In this document: piece after piece, positions 8,741-16,831 of the stretch
How positions within the stretch are numbered: position 1 is the stretch's first letter
Layout: the number at the start of each line of letters is the position of its first letter
Source: an uncultured Clostridia bacterium
Lineage (GTDB): Bacteria; Bacillota; Clostridia; Lachnospirales; Lachnospiraceae
DNA length: 37,547 nucleotides
Direction: 5' to 3'
NCBI GenBank assembly: GCA_945915235.1
Contig: CAMEEX010000011.1
Location: 1 to 37,547 of the forward strand
Translations under genes and position numbers: made by a program
Notes under the pieces: model-generated
What the model was told of the DNA's origin: nothing
The model's input: the letters and a program-made list of their open reading frames with translations, nothing else
Database searches by the model: none

Positions 8741-8852
8741 TCGGTTTTATCCGGGGACGCACCAATCTGATAACAACAGTAACCAAAAAGAGAAAGTCTA
8801 AATACACACACGGCGGGATACAATTCCGCCTCACAGGAAAAGAGGGATAATT

Positions 8853-9902
8853 ATGTTATTTCATGTATACGGAGATAATGCCATCTACCAGTGGCTGGTA
8901 ATGCTGGCAGTACTTGCAGGACTTATCCTGTTAAACGAATTTGCAAGGCGCACCAAGGTCGGAGGACTTATCATGTTCGGAGTTATTCCGGCGGTGCTCA
9001 CGGTTTACTTTATAGTTATAGCAATCGCAGCGAGAGCGGGAGCAGAGTGGGCAGTCAATAATCAGACCCATATCTACATGAACGGCTGGTTCCACTACGC
9101 GAAGCTGTATGCGGCACTCACGGGCTGTATCGGCTTTATGATGATAAAGTACGAGTGGGGAATAGGAAAGAAGCATTGGTTTAAGGCGTTCCCGTTTGCC
9201 ATCGTGGCAATCAACATTCTCATCGCCGTTGCGAGTGATTTTGAGTCGGCAATCAACGGCTGGTATTCGTGGTGGCTGTCCTCAGAGGGCGTATGGCTCT
9301 ATGGCGGCTGGCACAACGTATTTAACGGAATTGCAGGAATACTCAACATCTTCTGTATGACGGGCTGGTGGGCTGTATATTCTTCAAAGGATAAGAAGGA
9401 TATGATATGGCCTGACATGATATGGGTTTACATAATCGTATATGATATCTGGAATTTTGCATACACCTACAACTGCCTTCCTACACATTCATGGTTCTGC
9501 GGAGTTGCGCTTCTTCTCGCGCCTACGATTGCAGCACTCATCTGGAACAAGGGCGGTTGGATCATGAACCGTGCCAACACATTGTGCATCTGGTGTATGT
9601 TTGCACAGGTGTTCCCATTGTTCCAGGAGACCTTCCACGACGGAACAACCTTCTATCCTTGGGCTACGATCACAACACAGTACGCTGACGGAACAGTGTC
9701 AAGCATCGTGGCAGGCACAAGCGCCAACGCAAATCCTACAGCCATGACGATTGTGAGTGTCACGGCACTTATCGTGAACATAATCGCACTTTCCTACATT
9801 GTGGTTAAGTCGGTCAAGAACAAGAAGAACCCATACACAGGCGAAGTTTTCACCGATTTCAAGTACTACAAGGCTGCCAAGGACAGAGCTGTTGTAAAGT
9901 AA
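8853..9902 (+). CDS. DUF5692-like polytopic membrane protein
   Basis: A 349-residue integral membrane protein with roughly 9-10 hydrophobic segments rich in Trp, Tyr and Phe. It resembles what I recall as the uncharacterised DUF5692 family; I cannot verify the family number here. No signal peptide, transporter signature or known catalytic motif is visible. The segments WYSWWLSSEGVWLYGGWHN and FPLFQETFHDGTTFYPW hold conserved-looking polar and His residues inside membrane regions. Placement between hypA and hypB suggests a link with nickel handling or a nickel enzyme, but this is inference from context. Start ATG 8853 has an AGAGGG ribosome site. A 110-nt gap from hypA contains a small GGCGGGA/TTCCGCC hairpin (8812-8830). 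Confidence 0.7.
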   Translation: MLFHVYGDNAIYQWLVMLAVLAGLILLNEFARRTKVGGLIMFGVIPAVLTVYFIVIAIAARAGAEWAVNNQTHIYMNGWFHYAKLYAALTGCIGFMMIKYEWGIGKKHWFKAFPFAIVAINILIAVASDFESAINGWYSWWLSSEGVWLYGGWHNVFNGIAGILNIFCMTGWWAVYSSKDKKDMIWPDMIWVYIIVYDIWNFAYTYNCLPTHSWFCGVALLLAPTIAALIWNKGGWIMNRANTLCIWCMFAQVFPLFQETFHDGTTFYPWATITTQYADGTVSSIVAGTSANANPTAMTIVSVTALIVNIIALSYIVVKSVKNKKNPYTGEVFTDFKYYKAAKDRAVVK

Positions 9903-9973
9903 TATTCCTTGCTGTCGTTTAGAAATTGGAAAGTAATTTTACAAAAAATTAATCATTAAAAGGATTGTTAGCA

Positions 9974-10654
9974 ATGGAAAAAAATTATAAAATTATAGAA
10001 GTCAAGCAGAGCGTCTTTGCCGACAACGATGCCGATGCACAGCGCCTCAGGGACGAGCTGAAGGAGAAAAAGACATTTTTACTCAACCTCATGTCATCTC
10101 CGGGAAGCGGTAAGACGACAACCCTCGTGCAGACCATCGGCAGGATAAGCGATGAGTTCAGGGTCGGCGTTATGGAGGCGGACATTGACTCAGATGTCGA
10201 TGCCGGAACCATCTCCGAAAAGACGGCTGCCAAGACTGTTCAGATTCACACCGGAGGCATGTGCCATCTCGATGCGGATATGACCAGGCAGGGAATAAAC
10301 GAGCTCGATGTGGACGATGTGGACATTGCCATATTGGAGAACGTCGGCAACCTTGTGTGCCCGGCTGAGTTCGACACCGGAGCATCGAAGAATGTTATGA
10401 TTTTATCCGTGCCGGAGGGACATGACAAGCCTCTAAAGTATCCGCTCATATTTACGGTATGCGATGCACTCATAATCAACAAGATAGACGTGCTTCCGTA
10501 CTTTGATTTCGATATGGACAAGGTTAAGGAGTACGCGCTCATGCGTAACCCGAACCTTAAGATTTTTCCTATCTGCGCCAAGACGGGCGAGGGAGTGGAC
10601 GAATGGTGTGAATGGCTAAAACAGCAGGCGAGGGAGTGGCTTGCGGAAAAATGA
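9974..10654 (+). CDS. hypB: HypB-family nickel-insertion GTPase
   Basis: A 226-residue SIMIBI-class GTPase. The P-loop SSPGSGKTTT, the Asp-rich switch (EADIDSDVDAGTI), the metal-site motif GGMCHLDADM, the ENVGNLVCPAEFD motif and the guanine-specificity NKID are all present. HypB works with HypA to insert Ni2+ into hydrogenase. The His-rich or CxxCGC N-terminal nickel-storage stretch of some HypB proteins is absent, as is common. Start: ATG 9974 with AAAAGGA about 9 nt upstream; a TTG at 9965 would add three residues. The TetR gene follows after only 10 nt, so the two are probably co-transcribed. Confidence 0.93.
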   Translation: MEKNYKIIEVKQSVFADNDADAQRLRDELKEKKTFLLNLMSSPGSGKTTTLVQTIGRISDEFRVGVMEADIDSDVDAGTISEKTAAKTVQIHTGGMCHLDADMTRQGINELDVDDVDIAILENVGNLVCPAEFDTGASKNVMILSVPEGHDKPLKYPLIFTVCDALIINKIDVLPYFDFDMDKVKEYALMRNPNLKIFPICAKTGEGVDEWCEWLKQQAREWLAEK

Positions 10655-10664
10655 GGCACCATAG

Positions 10665-11231
10665 ATGGCTAAACAGACGCAGAAGTTCATTATGAATACC
10701 TTTATGCAGCTTTTGGAGAACGAGAGCCTTGACAAGATAACCGTGAGGGATATCGTGGAGGAGTGCGAGATTAACAGGAACACCTTCTACTATCACTACA
10801 GCGATATATATGACCTCTTAGACGATGTGTTCCGCGTGGAGACCGAGAGGTTCATGTCGGGCGATATAGATGAGAACACCACGTTCGGAGAGGAGTATGA
10901 GAGGGCGGCACAGTTTGTGCTGAAGTACAGAAGGGCAATCCTTCATATTTATGACTCGAAGAAACGCGATGTCCTCGAAAATTATCTAGAGACGCTCTCC
11001 TTCTCTTTCATAAGCAGGTTTGTGAAGAAGGAAGCACAAGGGTATAAGCTCTCCGAGGAGGATATTGACTACATCACAGGCTTTTATACCCACGCGATAG
11101 TCGGAAATACACTTGAATGGATTAAGAGAAAGCTGCCGTCGGGGCAGGAGAAGTTCATCGCGAGAACCGCGGGAACCTTCAACGCCACGGTGAAGGATAT
11201 GATAGAACAGTGCGTACAGGAGCGCCGATAA
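10665..11231 (+). CDS. TetR/AcrR family transcriptional regulator
   Basis: A 188-residue regulator. The N-terminal DNA-binding domain has the TetR helix-turn-helix (TVRDIVEECEINRNTFYYHY, about residues 26-45). The C-terminal all-helical part is the ligand/dimer domain and diverges from characterised members, so the ligand is unknown. It starts 10 nt after hypB and ends in a strong terminator, which makes it the last gene of the oxidoreductase-hyp operon. It may repress its own operon or the downstream HdeD-like/oleate hydratase pair. A dyad (CAGACA..TGTCTG, 11290-11313) lies between the terminator and that pair. Confidence 0.85.
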   Translation: MAKQTQKFIMNTFMQLLENESLDKITVRDIVEECEINRNTFYYHYSDIYDLLDDVFRVETERFMSGDIDENTTFGEEYERAAQFVLKYRRAILHIYDSKKRDVLENYLETLSFSFISRFVKKEAQGYKLSEEDIDYITGFYTHAIVGNTLEWIKRKLPSGQEKFIARTAGTFNATVKDMIEQCVQERR

Positions 11232-11235
11232 CAGG

Positions 11236-11279
11236 AGTGTCTGGAAATCAGATTGATTTTCAGACACTTTTTCTTTTTT
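11236..11279 (+). terminator. Rho-independent terminator after the TetR gene
   Basis: A 15-bp stem (11236-11250 with 11254-11268; one G-T pair) with a 3-nt loop is followed by a T-rich tract to 11279. Confidence 0.9.
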
Positions 11280-11289
11280 GCCTAAAAAT

Positions 11290-11313
11290 CAGACATTCGG
11301 GTATTTTTGTCTG
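11290..11313. promoter_or_regulatory. Small dyad upstream of the HdeD-like gene (possible TetR operator)
   Basis: CAGACA (11290-11295) and TGTCTG (11308-11313) form a 6-bp dyad just upstream of a plausible -10 (TATTAT or TATAAC, 11337-11345). TetR-family proteins bind such dyads. The arms are short and the CAGAC sequence also occurs in the preceding terminator, so this is tentative. Confidence 0.3.
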
Positions 11314-11417
11314 TTTTAAAAGCGCGGGCAGTGGGGTATTATAACACTACAAGGTGGTAAAAAGATAGTCGAAGTAACCGCCGACAGTGAAAAATATCTG
11401 CGGAAACGAGGCTTGGA

Positions 11418-11972
11418 ATGAAACAGCTCAAAATTGTGAAAAATATGTATATTGTGATGGACATGTGCCTCATAATCGTTGGTCTGCTGATTTTGTTCAG
11501 TCCGATAAGGGCGATCAATGTCCTGTGTAAGATATTCGGTGTCGTGCTGGTTCTGTTAGGAGCAGTCAAGATAGTCGGCTATTTCACGAAGGATATTTTC
11601 CAGCTTGCATTTCAGTTCGATTTTGCGCTTGGCATCATATCCGCGATACTGGGAGCTGTGCTGATATTCAGAACCTCATACATGGTCGAGATATTATCGA
11701 TATGTGTGGGAATATTCATTCTGATTGACGGCGCGCTAAAGCTGCAGACGGCGGTGGACGCAAAGAAGTTCGGAATTGAGAAATGGTGGCTTATCCTCGT
11801 AATCGCCCTGCTTGTATCCATAGTGGGTATAATACTTATGGTTATCCCTTTTGCGGCTCAGACGATGGCGGCTTGGATAATCGGTATCAACCTTGTGCTT
11901 GACGGAGTGTTAAACATCTGTGTGGTGTTAAGCACAGTCAAGACAATACGCAGGAAAAGGTTAGAAAGCTAA
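11418..11972 (+). CDS. HdeD-like DUF308 membrane protein
   Basis: A 184-residue protein with six predicted membrane helices, beginning with IVMDMCLIIVGLLILFSPIR, in the paired pattern of the DUF308/HdeD family. Family members are linked to acid or envelope stress in some bacteria, but their biochemical role is unknown. Start ATG 11418. The oleate hydratase begins 30 nt after its stop, so the two probably form one transcript and act at or near the membrane. No catalytic motif is visible. Confidence 0.82.
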   Translation: MKQLKIVKNMYIVMDMCLIIVGLLILFSPIRAINVLCKIFGVVLVLLGAVKIVGYFTKDIFQLAFQFDFALGIISAILGAVLIFRTSYMVEILSICVGIFILIDGALKLQTAVDAKKFGIEKWWLILVIALLVSIVGIILMVIPFAAQTMAAWIIGINLVLDGVLNICVVLSTVKTIRRKRLES

Positions 11973-12002
11973 AAATTATCAAATAGAAAGGTGGACAAGA
12001 GT

Positions 12003-14009
12003 ATGAGTAAAGGTAAGAAGAAAATGAAACTGGTTGCATCAGCACTCGCTATAGGAGCAGGTGTTGCGGCTGTGAATGCGGTCAAGAAAAAGAATGACGA
12101 GAGCAAGCAGGGTGGTTCACCCAAAAGCGCCGAGAAGAAGGGAATGCCTGAGAGCAGACAGCAGGAGCTTAAAGAGTTTCGCAACACGGAGCGCGGAAAA
12201 TATGAGAAGAACAGCAAGGGAATTTACTACTCGAATGGTAACTATGAAGCCTTTGCACGTCCTGAGAAGCCTGAAGGAGTCGATGAGAAGTCGGCATACC
12301 TCGTAGGAAGCGGCCTTGCATCACTCGCGGCAGCATGTTTCCTCGTAAGAGATGCACAGATGCCGGGAAAGAATATTCATATTCTTGAGGCTATGGACGT
12401 TGCCGGCGGTGCCTGCGACGGTATAAATGACCCTACAAGAGGCTATGTAATGCGTGGCGGACGTGAGATGGAGAATCATTTCGAGTGTCTGTGGGATCTG
12501 TTCAGAAGTATTCCTTCAATCGAGACACCGGGTGTATCCGTTCTCGATGAGTACTACTGGCTCAACAAGCATGACCCTAACTATTCATTGTGCCGTGCAA
12601 CCGTCAACCGCGGTGAGGACGCACACACGGACGGCAAGTTCAACTTAAGCCAGAAGGGCTGCATGGAGATCATGAAGCTGTTTTTCACAAAGGACGAGGA
12701 TCTCTATGATAAGACCATCGAGGACGTATTTGACGACGAGGTGTTCAAGTCTGATTTCTGGTTATACTGGAGAACAATGTTCGCGTTCGAGAACTGGCAT
12801 AGTGCACTTGAGATGAAGCTTTACTTCCAGAGATTTATCCACCATATCGGCGGACTTCCTGATTTCAGCGCACTCAAGTTCACGAAGTACAACCAGTACG
12901 AGTCACTTATCCTTCCTATGAAGAAGTACCTTGAGAAGGCAGGAGTTAAGTTCGAGTTCAACACGGAGGTAACAAATGTTGAGTTCGAGATAACAGGTCA
13001 GAAGAAGGTTGCAAAGAGAATTATCTGTAAGCACAAGGGCGAGGAGAAGGTTATCGAGCTTACTGAGAACGATATGGTATTCGTAACCAACGGAAGCTGT
13101 ACAGAGAGCACGATCTACGGCTCACACACCCAGGCACCTGTCGGTGACGCTGAGGTCAGAACGAGCGGCGTATGGAGCCTCTGGAAGAATATTGCAAAGC
13201 AGAGCCCTGACTTCGGACACCCTGAAAAGTTCTGCTCGGATATCTCAAAGACCAACTGGGAGTCAGCTACGGTTACAACCTCAGATGAGACCATCATCAA
13301 TGCGATCAAGAAGATTTGTAAGAGAGACCCTAGAACAGGTAATGTTGTTACCGGCGGTATCGTAAGCTGCAAGGACTCCAAGTGGTTACTCAGCTGGACA
13401 ATCAACAGACAGGGACAGTTCAAGGAGCAGAAGAAGGAAGAGGTATGCGTATGGGTATACAGCCTGTTCACAGATGTTCCGGGCGATTATATAAAGAAGC
13501 CTATGAAGGAATGTACAGGTGAGGAGATTGCGGCAGAGTGGCTGTACCACATCGGAATCCCTGTTGACCAGATTGACGAGCTCGCAAGGGATAAGGTCGT
13601 ATCGGTTCCTACAATGATGCCTTACATCACAGCGTTCTTCATGCCGAGAAGAAAGGGCGACCGTCCTGACGTTATTCCTGACGGCTGCGTGAACTTCGCA
13701 TTCCTCGGACAGTTTGCCGAGACACCGAGAGACACAATCTTCACGACAGAGTATTCAGTAAGAACAGCCATGGAGGCTGTATACGGACTTCTCGGAGTCG
13801 ACAGAGGTGTTCCAGAGGTATGGGGCAGCGTATACGATGTGAGAGAACTCCTCGACAGCTCAGTAAAGCTCATGGACGGCAAGTCACCTCTTGAGATAGA
13901 GCTTCCCGGCCCGTTAAACGCAATCAAGAAGCCTATTATAAAGAAGATAAAAGGAACCGTCATCGAGAAGCTCCTAAGAGACCACGGAGTGCTCAGGGAC
14001 TATATGTAA
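12003..14009 (+). CDS. Oleate hydratase with N-terminal hydrophobic segment
   Basis: A 668-residue FAD-dependent fatty-acid double-bond hydratase (myosin cross-reactive antigen family), which converts oleate to 10-hydroxystearate and so detoxifies unsaturated fatty acids. The FAD-binding motif is YLVGSGLASLAAA (near residue 103). The conserved GGREMENHFECLWDLFRSIP block contains the glutamate (about residue 155) that is catalytic in characterised enzymes. The C-terminal LGQFAETPRDTIFTTEYS is also typical. Start: ATG 12003 with AGAAAGGTGG upstream, rather than the GTG at 11991. An extra N-terminal stretch (LVASALAIGAGVAAVNAV, about residues 10-27) followed by a Lys/Ser-rich linker looks like a membrane anchor, which most studied enzymes lack. 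Confidence 0.93.
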   Translation: MSKGKKKMKLVASALAIGAGVAAVNAVKKKNDESKQGGSPKSAEKKGMPESRQQELKEFRNTERGKYEKNSKGIYYSNGNYEAFARPEKPEGVDEKSAYLVGSGLASLAAACFLVRDAQMPGKNIHILEAMDVAGGACDGINDPTRGYVMRGGREMENHFECLWDLFRSIPSIETPGVSVLDEYYWLNKHDPNYSLCRATVNRGEDAHTDGKFNLSQKGCMEIMKLFFTKDEDLYDKTIEDVFDDEVFKSDFWLYWRTMFAFENWHSALEMKLYFQRFIHHIGGLPDFSALKFTKYNQYESLILPMKKYLEKAGVKFEFNTEVTNVEFEITGQKKVAKRIICKHKGEEKVIELTENDMVFVTNGSCTESTIYGSHTQAPVGDAEVRTSGVWSLWKNIAKQSPDFGHPEKFCSDISKTNWESATVTTSDETIINAIKKICKRDPRTGNVVTGGIVSCKDSKWLLSWTINRQGQFKEQKKEEVCVWVYSLFTDVPGDYIKKPMKECTGEEIAAEWLYHIGIPVDQIDELARDKVVSVPTMMPYITAFFMPRRKGDRPDVIPDGCVNFAFLGQFAETPRDTIFTTEYSVRTAMEAVYGLLGVDRGVPEVWGSVYDVRELLDSSVKLMDGKSPLEIELPGPLNAIKKPIIKKIKGTVIEKLLRDHGVLRDYM

Positions 14010-14042
14010 AATTTTATAGGTAATATAAATATAATCTAAAAT

Positions 14043-14086
14043 AAAAGGTGTGTAGAAATGGGGAAAGACATTTTTACACACCTTTT
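14043..14086 (+). terminator. Terminator after the oleate hydratase gene
   Basis: A perfect 12-bp stem, AAAAGGTGTGTA (14043-14054) with TACACACCTTTT (14075-14086), extended by GAAATG/CATTTT inside. A-rich on one side and T-rich on the other, it could work in both directions. Confidence 0.85.
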
Positions 14087-14274
14087 ATATTGCCATAAAA
14101 AATCAATACAAATATTATACAAAAATATTGCATAAATATTCAATATTATGATTAAAAATACATATTGTTAATGATTTCAAATTGTGCTATCCTTACGATA
14201 TAAGAAATCGGAAAGTTCCTTTAGTAAAGATAAGAGTAACCGGCAGAACAGGAGATTTCCAAGGAGGAGAACTT

Positions 14275-15126
14275 ATGAAGAAGATTATTGCAGTCATTGC
14301 GGCACTTACGATGGTTGTCGCATCACTTACAGCGTGTGGAAAGTCAGGAAACACGGCAAAGACAGCTAAGGTTATTGACATCGACCTTACAAATGAGGAG
14401 TATGCATTCGGAGTTGACAAGGATCAGCCGGAGCTTCTCGAGAAGGTAAACGCATTTATCAAGGAGATTAAGGACAACGGCAAGTTTGACGAGATATGCA
14501 ACCATTACTTTGGCGACGGCGAGCCTGTGGGTGTTGAGTCCGCAGCCTATGATGCGAGCAAGGATCAGCTCGTTGTAGCTACCAACGCAGCATTTGAACC
14601 GTTTGAGTATATGATTGGTGACAAGTACACCGGAATTGATATGGAGATTGCCGGAGCACTTGCAGAGTACCTCGGTGTTGAGCTCGTTGTACAGAACATG
14701 GATTTCGATGCAGTATGTCTCTCGGTTGGACAGCACAAGTGTGACATCGCCATGGCAGGTCTTACGGTTAAGCCTGACAGAGAAGAGTATGTCACATTCT
14801 CAGACTCATACTACAGCGCTTCGCAGAAGCTTATCGTTACATCTGACGATACAGAGTTTGACTCATGCAAGACCGCTGATGATGTCAATGCACTTTTGGC
14901 AGCCAAGGACAGCAAGGTTAAGATCGGTGTACAGAACGGAACAACAGGTCAGTTCTATGTTGAAGGTGATGCTGACTGGGGCTTTACAGGCTTTGCGGCA
15001 CAGGCAGTCGGCTATAAGAACGGTTCACTCGCAGTACAGGATCTCTTAAACGGAAATATCCAGTATGTAATAATTGATGCCGCTCCTGCAAAGTGCATAA
15101 CGGAAGCCATCAACAAGATGCAGTAG
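14275..15126 (+). CDS. Polar amino-acid ABC transporter binding lipoprotein, circularly permuted
   Basis: A 283-residue lipoprotein of the polar amino-acid substrate-binding family (SBP_bac_3). Signal peptide with lipobox SLTAC, lipidated Cys21. The main domain starts near residue 97 (DQLVVATNAAFEPFEYM) with the ligand-site pattern AMAGLTVKPDREEYVTFSDSY and IGVQNGTTGQFY, but ends abruptly after VIIDAAPAKCITEAINKMQ. The strand-helix segment that normally closes the fold instead lies before it at residues 33-82 (EEYAFGVDKDQPELLEKVNA and onward). Start ATG 14275 has AAGGAGGA 6 nt upstream. Its 265-nt leader holds the upstream terminator and no recognised riboswitch. First gene of a three-gene importer operon; the amino acid is not determinable. 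Confidence 0.92.
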   Translation: MKKIIAVIAALTMVVASLTACGKSGNTAKTAKVIDIDLTNEEYAFGVDKDQPELLEKVNAFIKEIKDNGKFDEICNHYFGDGEPVGVESAAYDASKDQLVVATNAAFEPFEYMIGDKYTGIDMEIAGALAEYLGVELVVQNMDFDAVCLSVGQHKCDIAMAGLTVKPDREEYVTFSDSYYSASQKLIVTSDDTEFDSCKTADDVNALLAAKDSKVKIGVQNGTTGQFYVEGDADWGFTGFAAQAVGYKNGSLAVQDLLNGNIQYVIIDAAPAKCITEAINKMQ

Positions 15127-15197
15127 TAATACGGAATAATGTGATTTCATTGTAATTTGTGAGATTACATATCCAAAGAAAAATAAGTGAGGTTTAA

Positions 15198-15908
15198 ATG
15201 GGCAATTTTGGTCAGAAGGTTAGTAAATTTATTGAAATTTTCATCGAACAAAATGGCTATGTAAGAGTGTTAGAAGGGTTGAAAAATACCCTTCTAATTG
15301 CAGTTATAGGACTTATTATCGGTATAGTCCTCGGAACTCTCATAGCCACGGTAAGGGTTATACCTAAATATAAGGTATTGCCGCGCGTGCTTAACGGAAT
15401 ATGCAGCTTCTATGTGGGGCTTTTCAGAGGAACGCCTATGGTTGTGCAGCTCCTCGTGTTTTATTATGTTCTTCTTCCTATCATCGGGGTGAAGATGACG
15501 GGTGTGCAGGTGTCAATGCTGGTATTCGGACTTAACAGTGCCGCGTACATATCGGAGATTATGCGAAGCGGTATCATGTCGGTAGATGCGGGGCAGCTTG
15601 AGGCGGGAAGAGCGGTCGGACTCAGCTTTTCCGTATCCATGATTAAGATTGTAATACCGCAGGCAGTCAAGAATATTCTTCCTACGCTCGGCAATGAGTT
15701 CATCGCCCTTATCAAGGAGACTTCGGTGGTGAGTTTCGTCGGTGCGGCCGATTTGTATGTTGCTTTTAACTATATAGGAAGCAACAGTTATGAGTTCATG
15801 GTGCCATATCTTGTGATGGCTATAATTTACATTGTAATCGTGCTTTTGATAAGCGGCGGAATTAAACTTATGGAAAGGAGCCTGAGAAAGAGTGATAGAC
15901 GTAATTAA
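15198..15908 (+). CDS. Amino-acid ABC transporter permease (HisM/GlnP type)
   Basis: A 236-residue inner-membrane permease with five or six helices. N-terminal helix block [20 protein letters not shown]; the characteristic [14 protein letters not shown] motif of polar amino-acid permeases; and the ATPase-contacting EAA loop ([20 protein letters not shown]). A homodimer is likely because no second permease gene is present. It follows the binding protein by 71 nt, and its last 17 nt overlap the ATPase gene, indicating tight translational coupling. Confidence 0.95.
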   Translation: MGNFGQKVSKFIEIFIEQNGYVRVLEGLKNTLLIAVIGLIIGIVLGTLIATVRVIPKYKVLPRVLNGICSFYVGLFRGTPMVVQLLVFYYVLLPIIGVKMTGVQVSMLVFGLNSAAYISEIMRSGIMSVDAGQLEAGRAVGLSFSVSMIKIVIPQAVKNILPTLGNEFIALIKETSVVSFVGAADLYVAFNYIGSNSYEFMVPYLVMAIIYIVIVLLISGGIKLMERSLRKSDRRN

Positions 15909-16725
15909 TCTTGAGAAGCATTTCGGAAGCAATAAGATATTAAAGGGAATCAACATCACTGTAAATAAGGGTGATATTCTCGTTGTCATCGGACCGTCGG
16001 GCTCCGGTAAGAGTACATTTCTGCGCTGCCTCAACTGTATGGAGGACCCTACGGGCGGACAGATTATCTTCAACGGTGTAGATATCGCGGATATGAAGGT
16101 TGATATCAATATTCACAGAAGACATATGGGAATGGTATTCCAGCATTTTAACCTGTTTTCCAACAAGACGGTTATACAGAATATCATGCTCGCGCCTGTG
16201 TACGTTCAGTGTCAGGAGTTAAGAAAGGCTAAGAGAAAGAATATCATTACGACATTTACCAATATATTCAGAGGCAAGGATAAGAAAAAGGAGCTCATTC
16301 CGATTACGACAAGCAAGTCCGAGATAAAGAAGAATGCAAGGGACAACGCTATGCAGCTTCTCGGAAAAATTGGCTTGCAGGACAAGGCGAACGTGTACCC
16401 TTCGACGCTTTCCGGCGGGCAGAAACAGCGTGTTGCCATTGTCAGGGCACTTGCCATGAACCCTGATGTTATCCTTTTTGATGAGCCTACGAGTGCGCTC
16501 GATCCGGAGATGGTAGGTGAGGTTCTTGACCTTATGAAGGCACTTGCCAAGGAAGGTATGACAATGATTATAGTGACTCACGAGATGGGTTTTGCGAGAG
16601 AGGTTGCCAACAGGGTAATCTTTATTGATGACGGGCAGATACTTGAGAGCGCCCCGCCTCAGGAGTTTTTCTCAAACCCAAAGAACCCACGCCTAAAGGA
16701 GTTTTTATCCAAAGTTCTAGCTTAG
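15892..16725 (+). CDS. Amino-acid ABC transporter ATPase with an internal insertion
   Basis: A 277-residue ATPase of the GlnQ/HisP type that powers the importer. Walker [10 protein letters not shown] (34-42), Q-loop VFQHFNLF, signature LSGGQ (173-177), Walker B VILFDEP (Asp197, Glu198) and the switch His in IVTHEMG are all present. Family members are normally about 240-250 residues; the excess is a Lys-rich insertion at about residues 107-147 (between APVYVQCQ and the ARDNAMQLL helix), in the helical subdomain that contacts the permease. Start is GTG 15892 with AAAGGAG 11 nt upstream. The stop codon lies inside the stem of the first terminator hairpin. Confidence 0.95.
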   Translation: MIDVINLEKHFGSNKILKGINITVNKGDILVVIGPSGSGKSTFLRCLNCMEDPTGGQIIFNGVDIADMKVDINIHRRHMGMVFQHFNLFSNKTVIQNIMLAPVYVQCQELRKAKRKNIITTFTNIFRGKDKKKELIPITTSKSEIKKNARDNAMQLLGKIGLQDKANVYPSTLSGGQKQRVAIVRALAMNPDVILFDEPTSALDPEMVGEVLDLMKALAKEGMTMIIVTHEMGFAREVANRVIFIDDGQILESAPPQEFFSNPKNPRLKEFLSKVLA

Positions 16726-16748
16726 TCTGTGACTAAGCTAGAATTTTT
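16715..16748 (+). terminator. First of two tandem hairpin terminators
   Basis: An 11-bp perfect stem, TTCTAGCTTAG (16715-16725) with CTAAGCTAGAA (16733-16743), loop TCTGTGA, then a T-run. The ATPase stop codon TAG is part of the stem. Confidence 0.9.
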
Positions 16749-16756
16749 GGTCTATT

Positions 16757-16785
16757 GCTTAGTCTGTGACTAAGCTAGAACTTTT
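16757..16785 (+). terminator. Second, duplicated hairpin terminator
   Basis: The 24 nt at 16757-16780 are identical to 16720-16743, so the loop (TCTGTGA) and right arm are repeated 37 bp downstream. The left arm is shortened to GCTTAG, giving a weaker 6-bp stem followed by CTTTT. A tandem duplication of the terminator core. Confidence 0.75.
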
Positions 16786-16831
16786 ATACAGATTATTTTT
16801 GGCATTGCAAATTGGTGAAATGAGGATAAAG

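Noticed and set aside
14090-14274. T-box, lysine riboswitch or other leader RNA in front of the amino-acid ABC operon
   Set aside because: No T-box sequence (AGGGTGGNACCGCG), no conserved riboswitch core and no second terminator were found; only the terminator of the upstream gene is clear.
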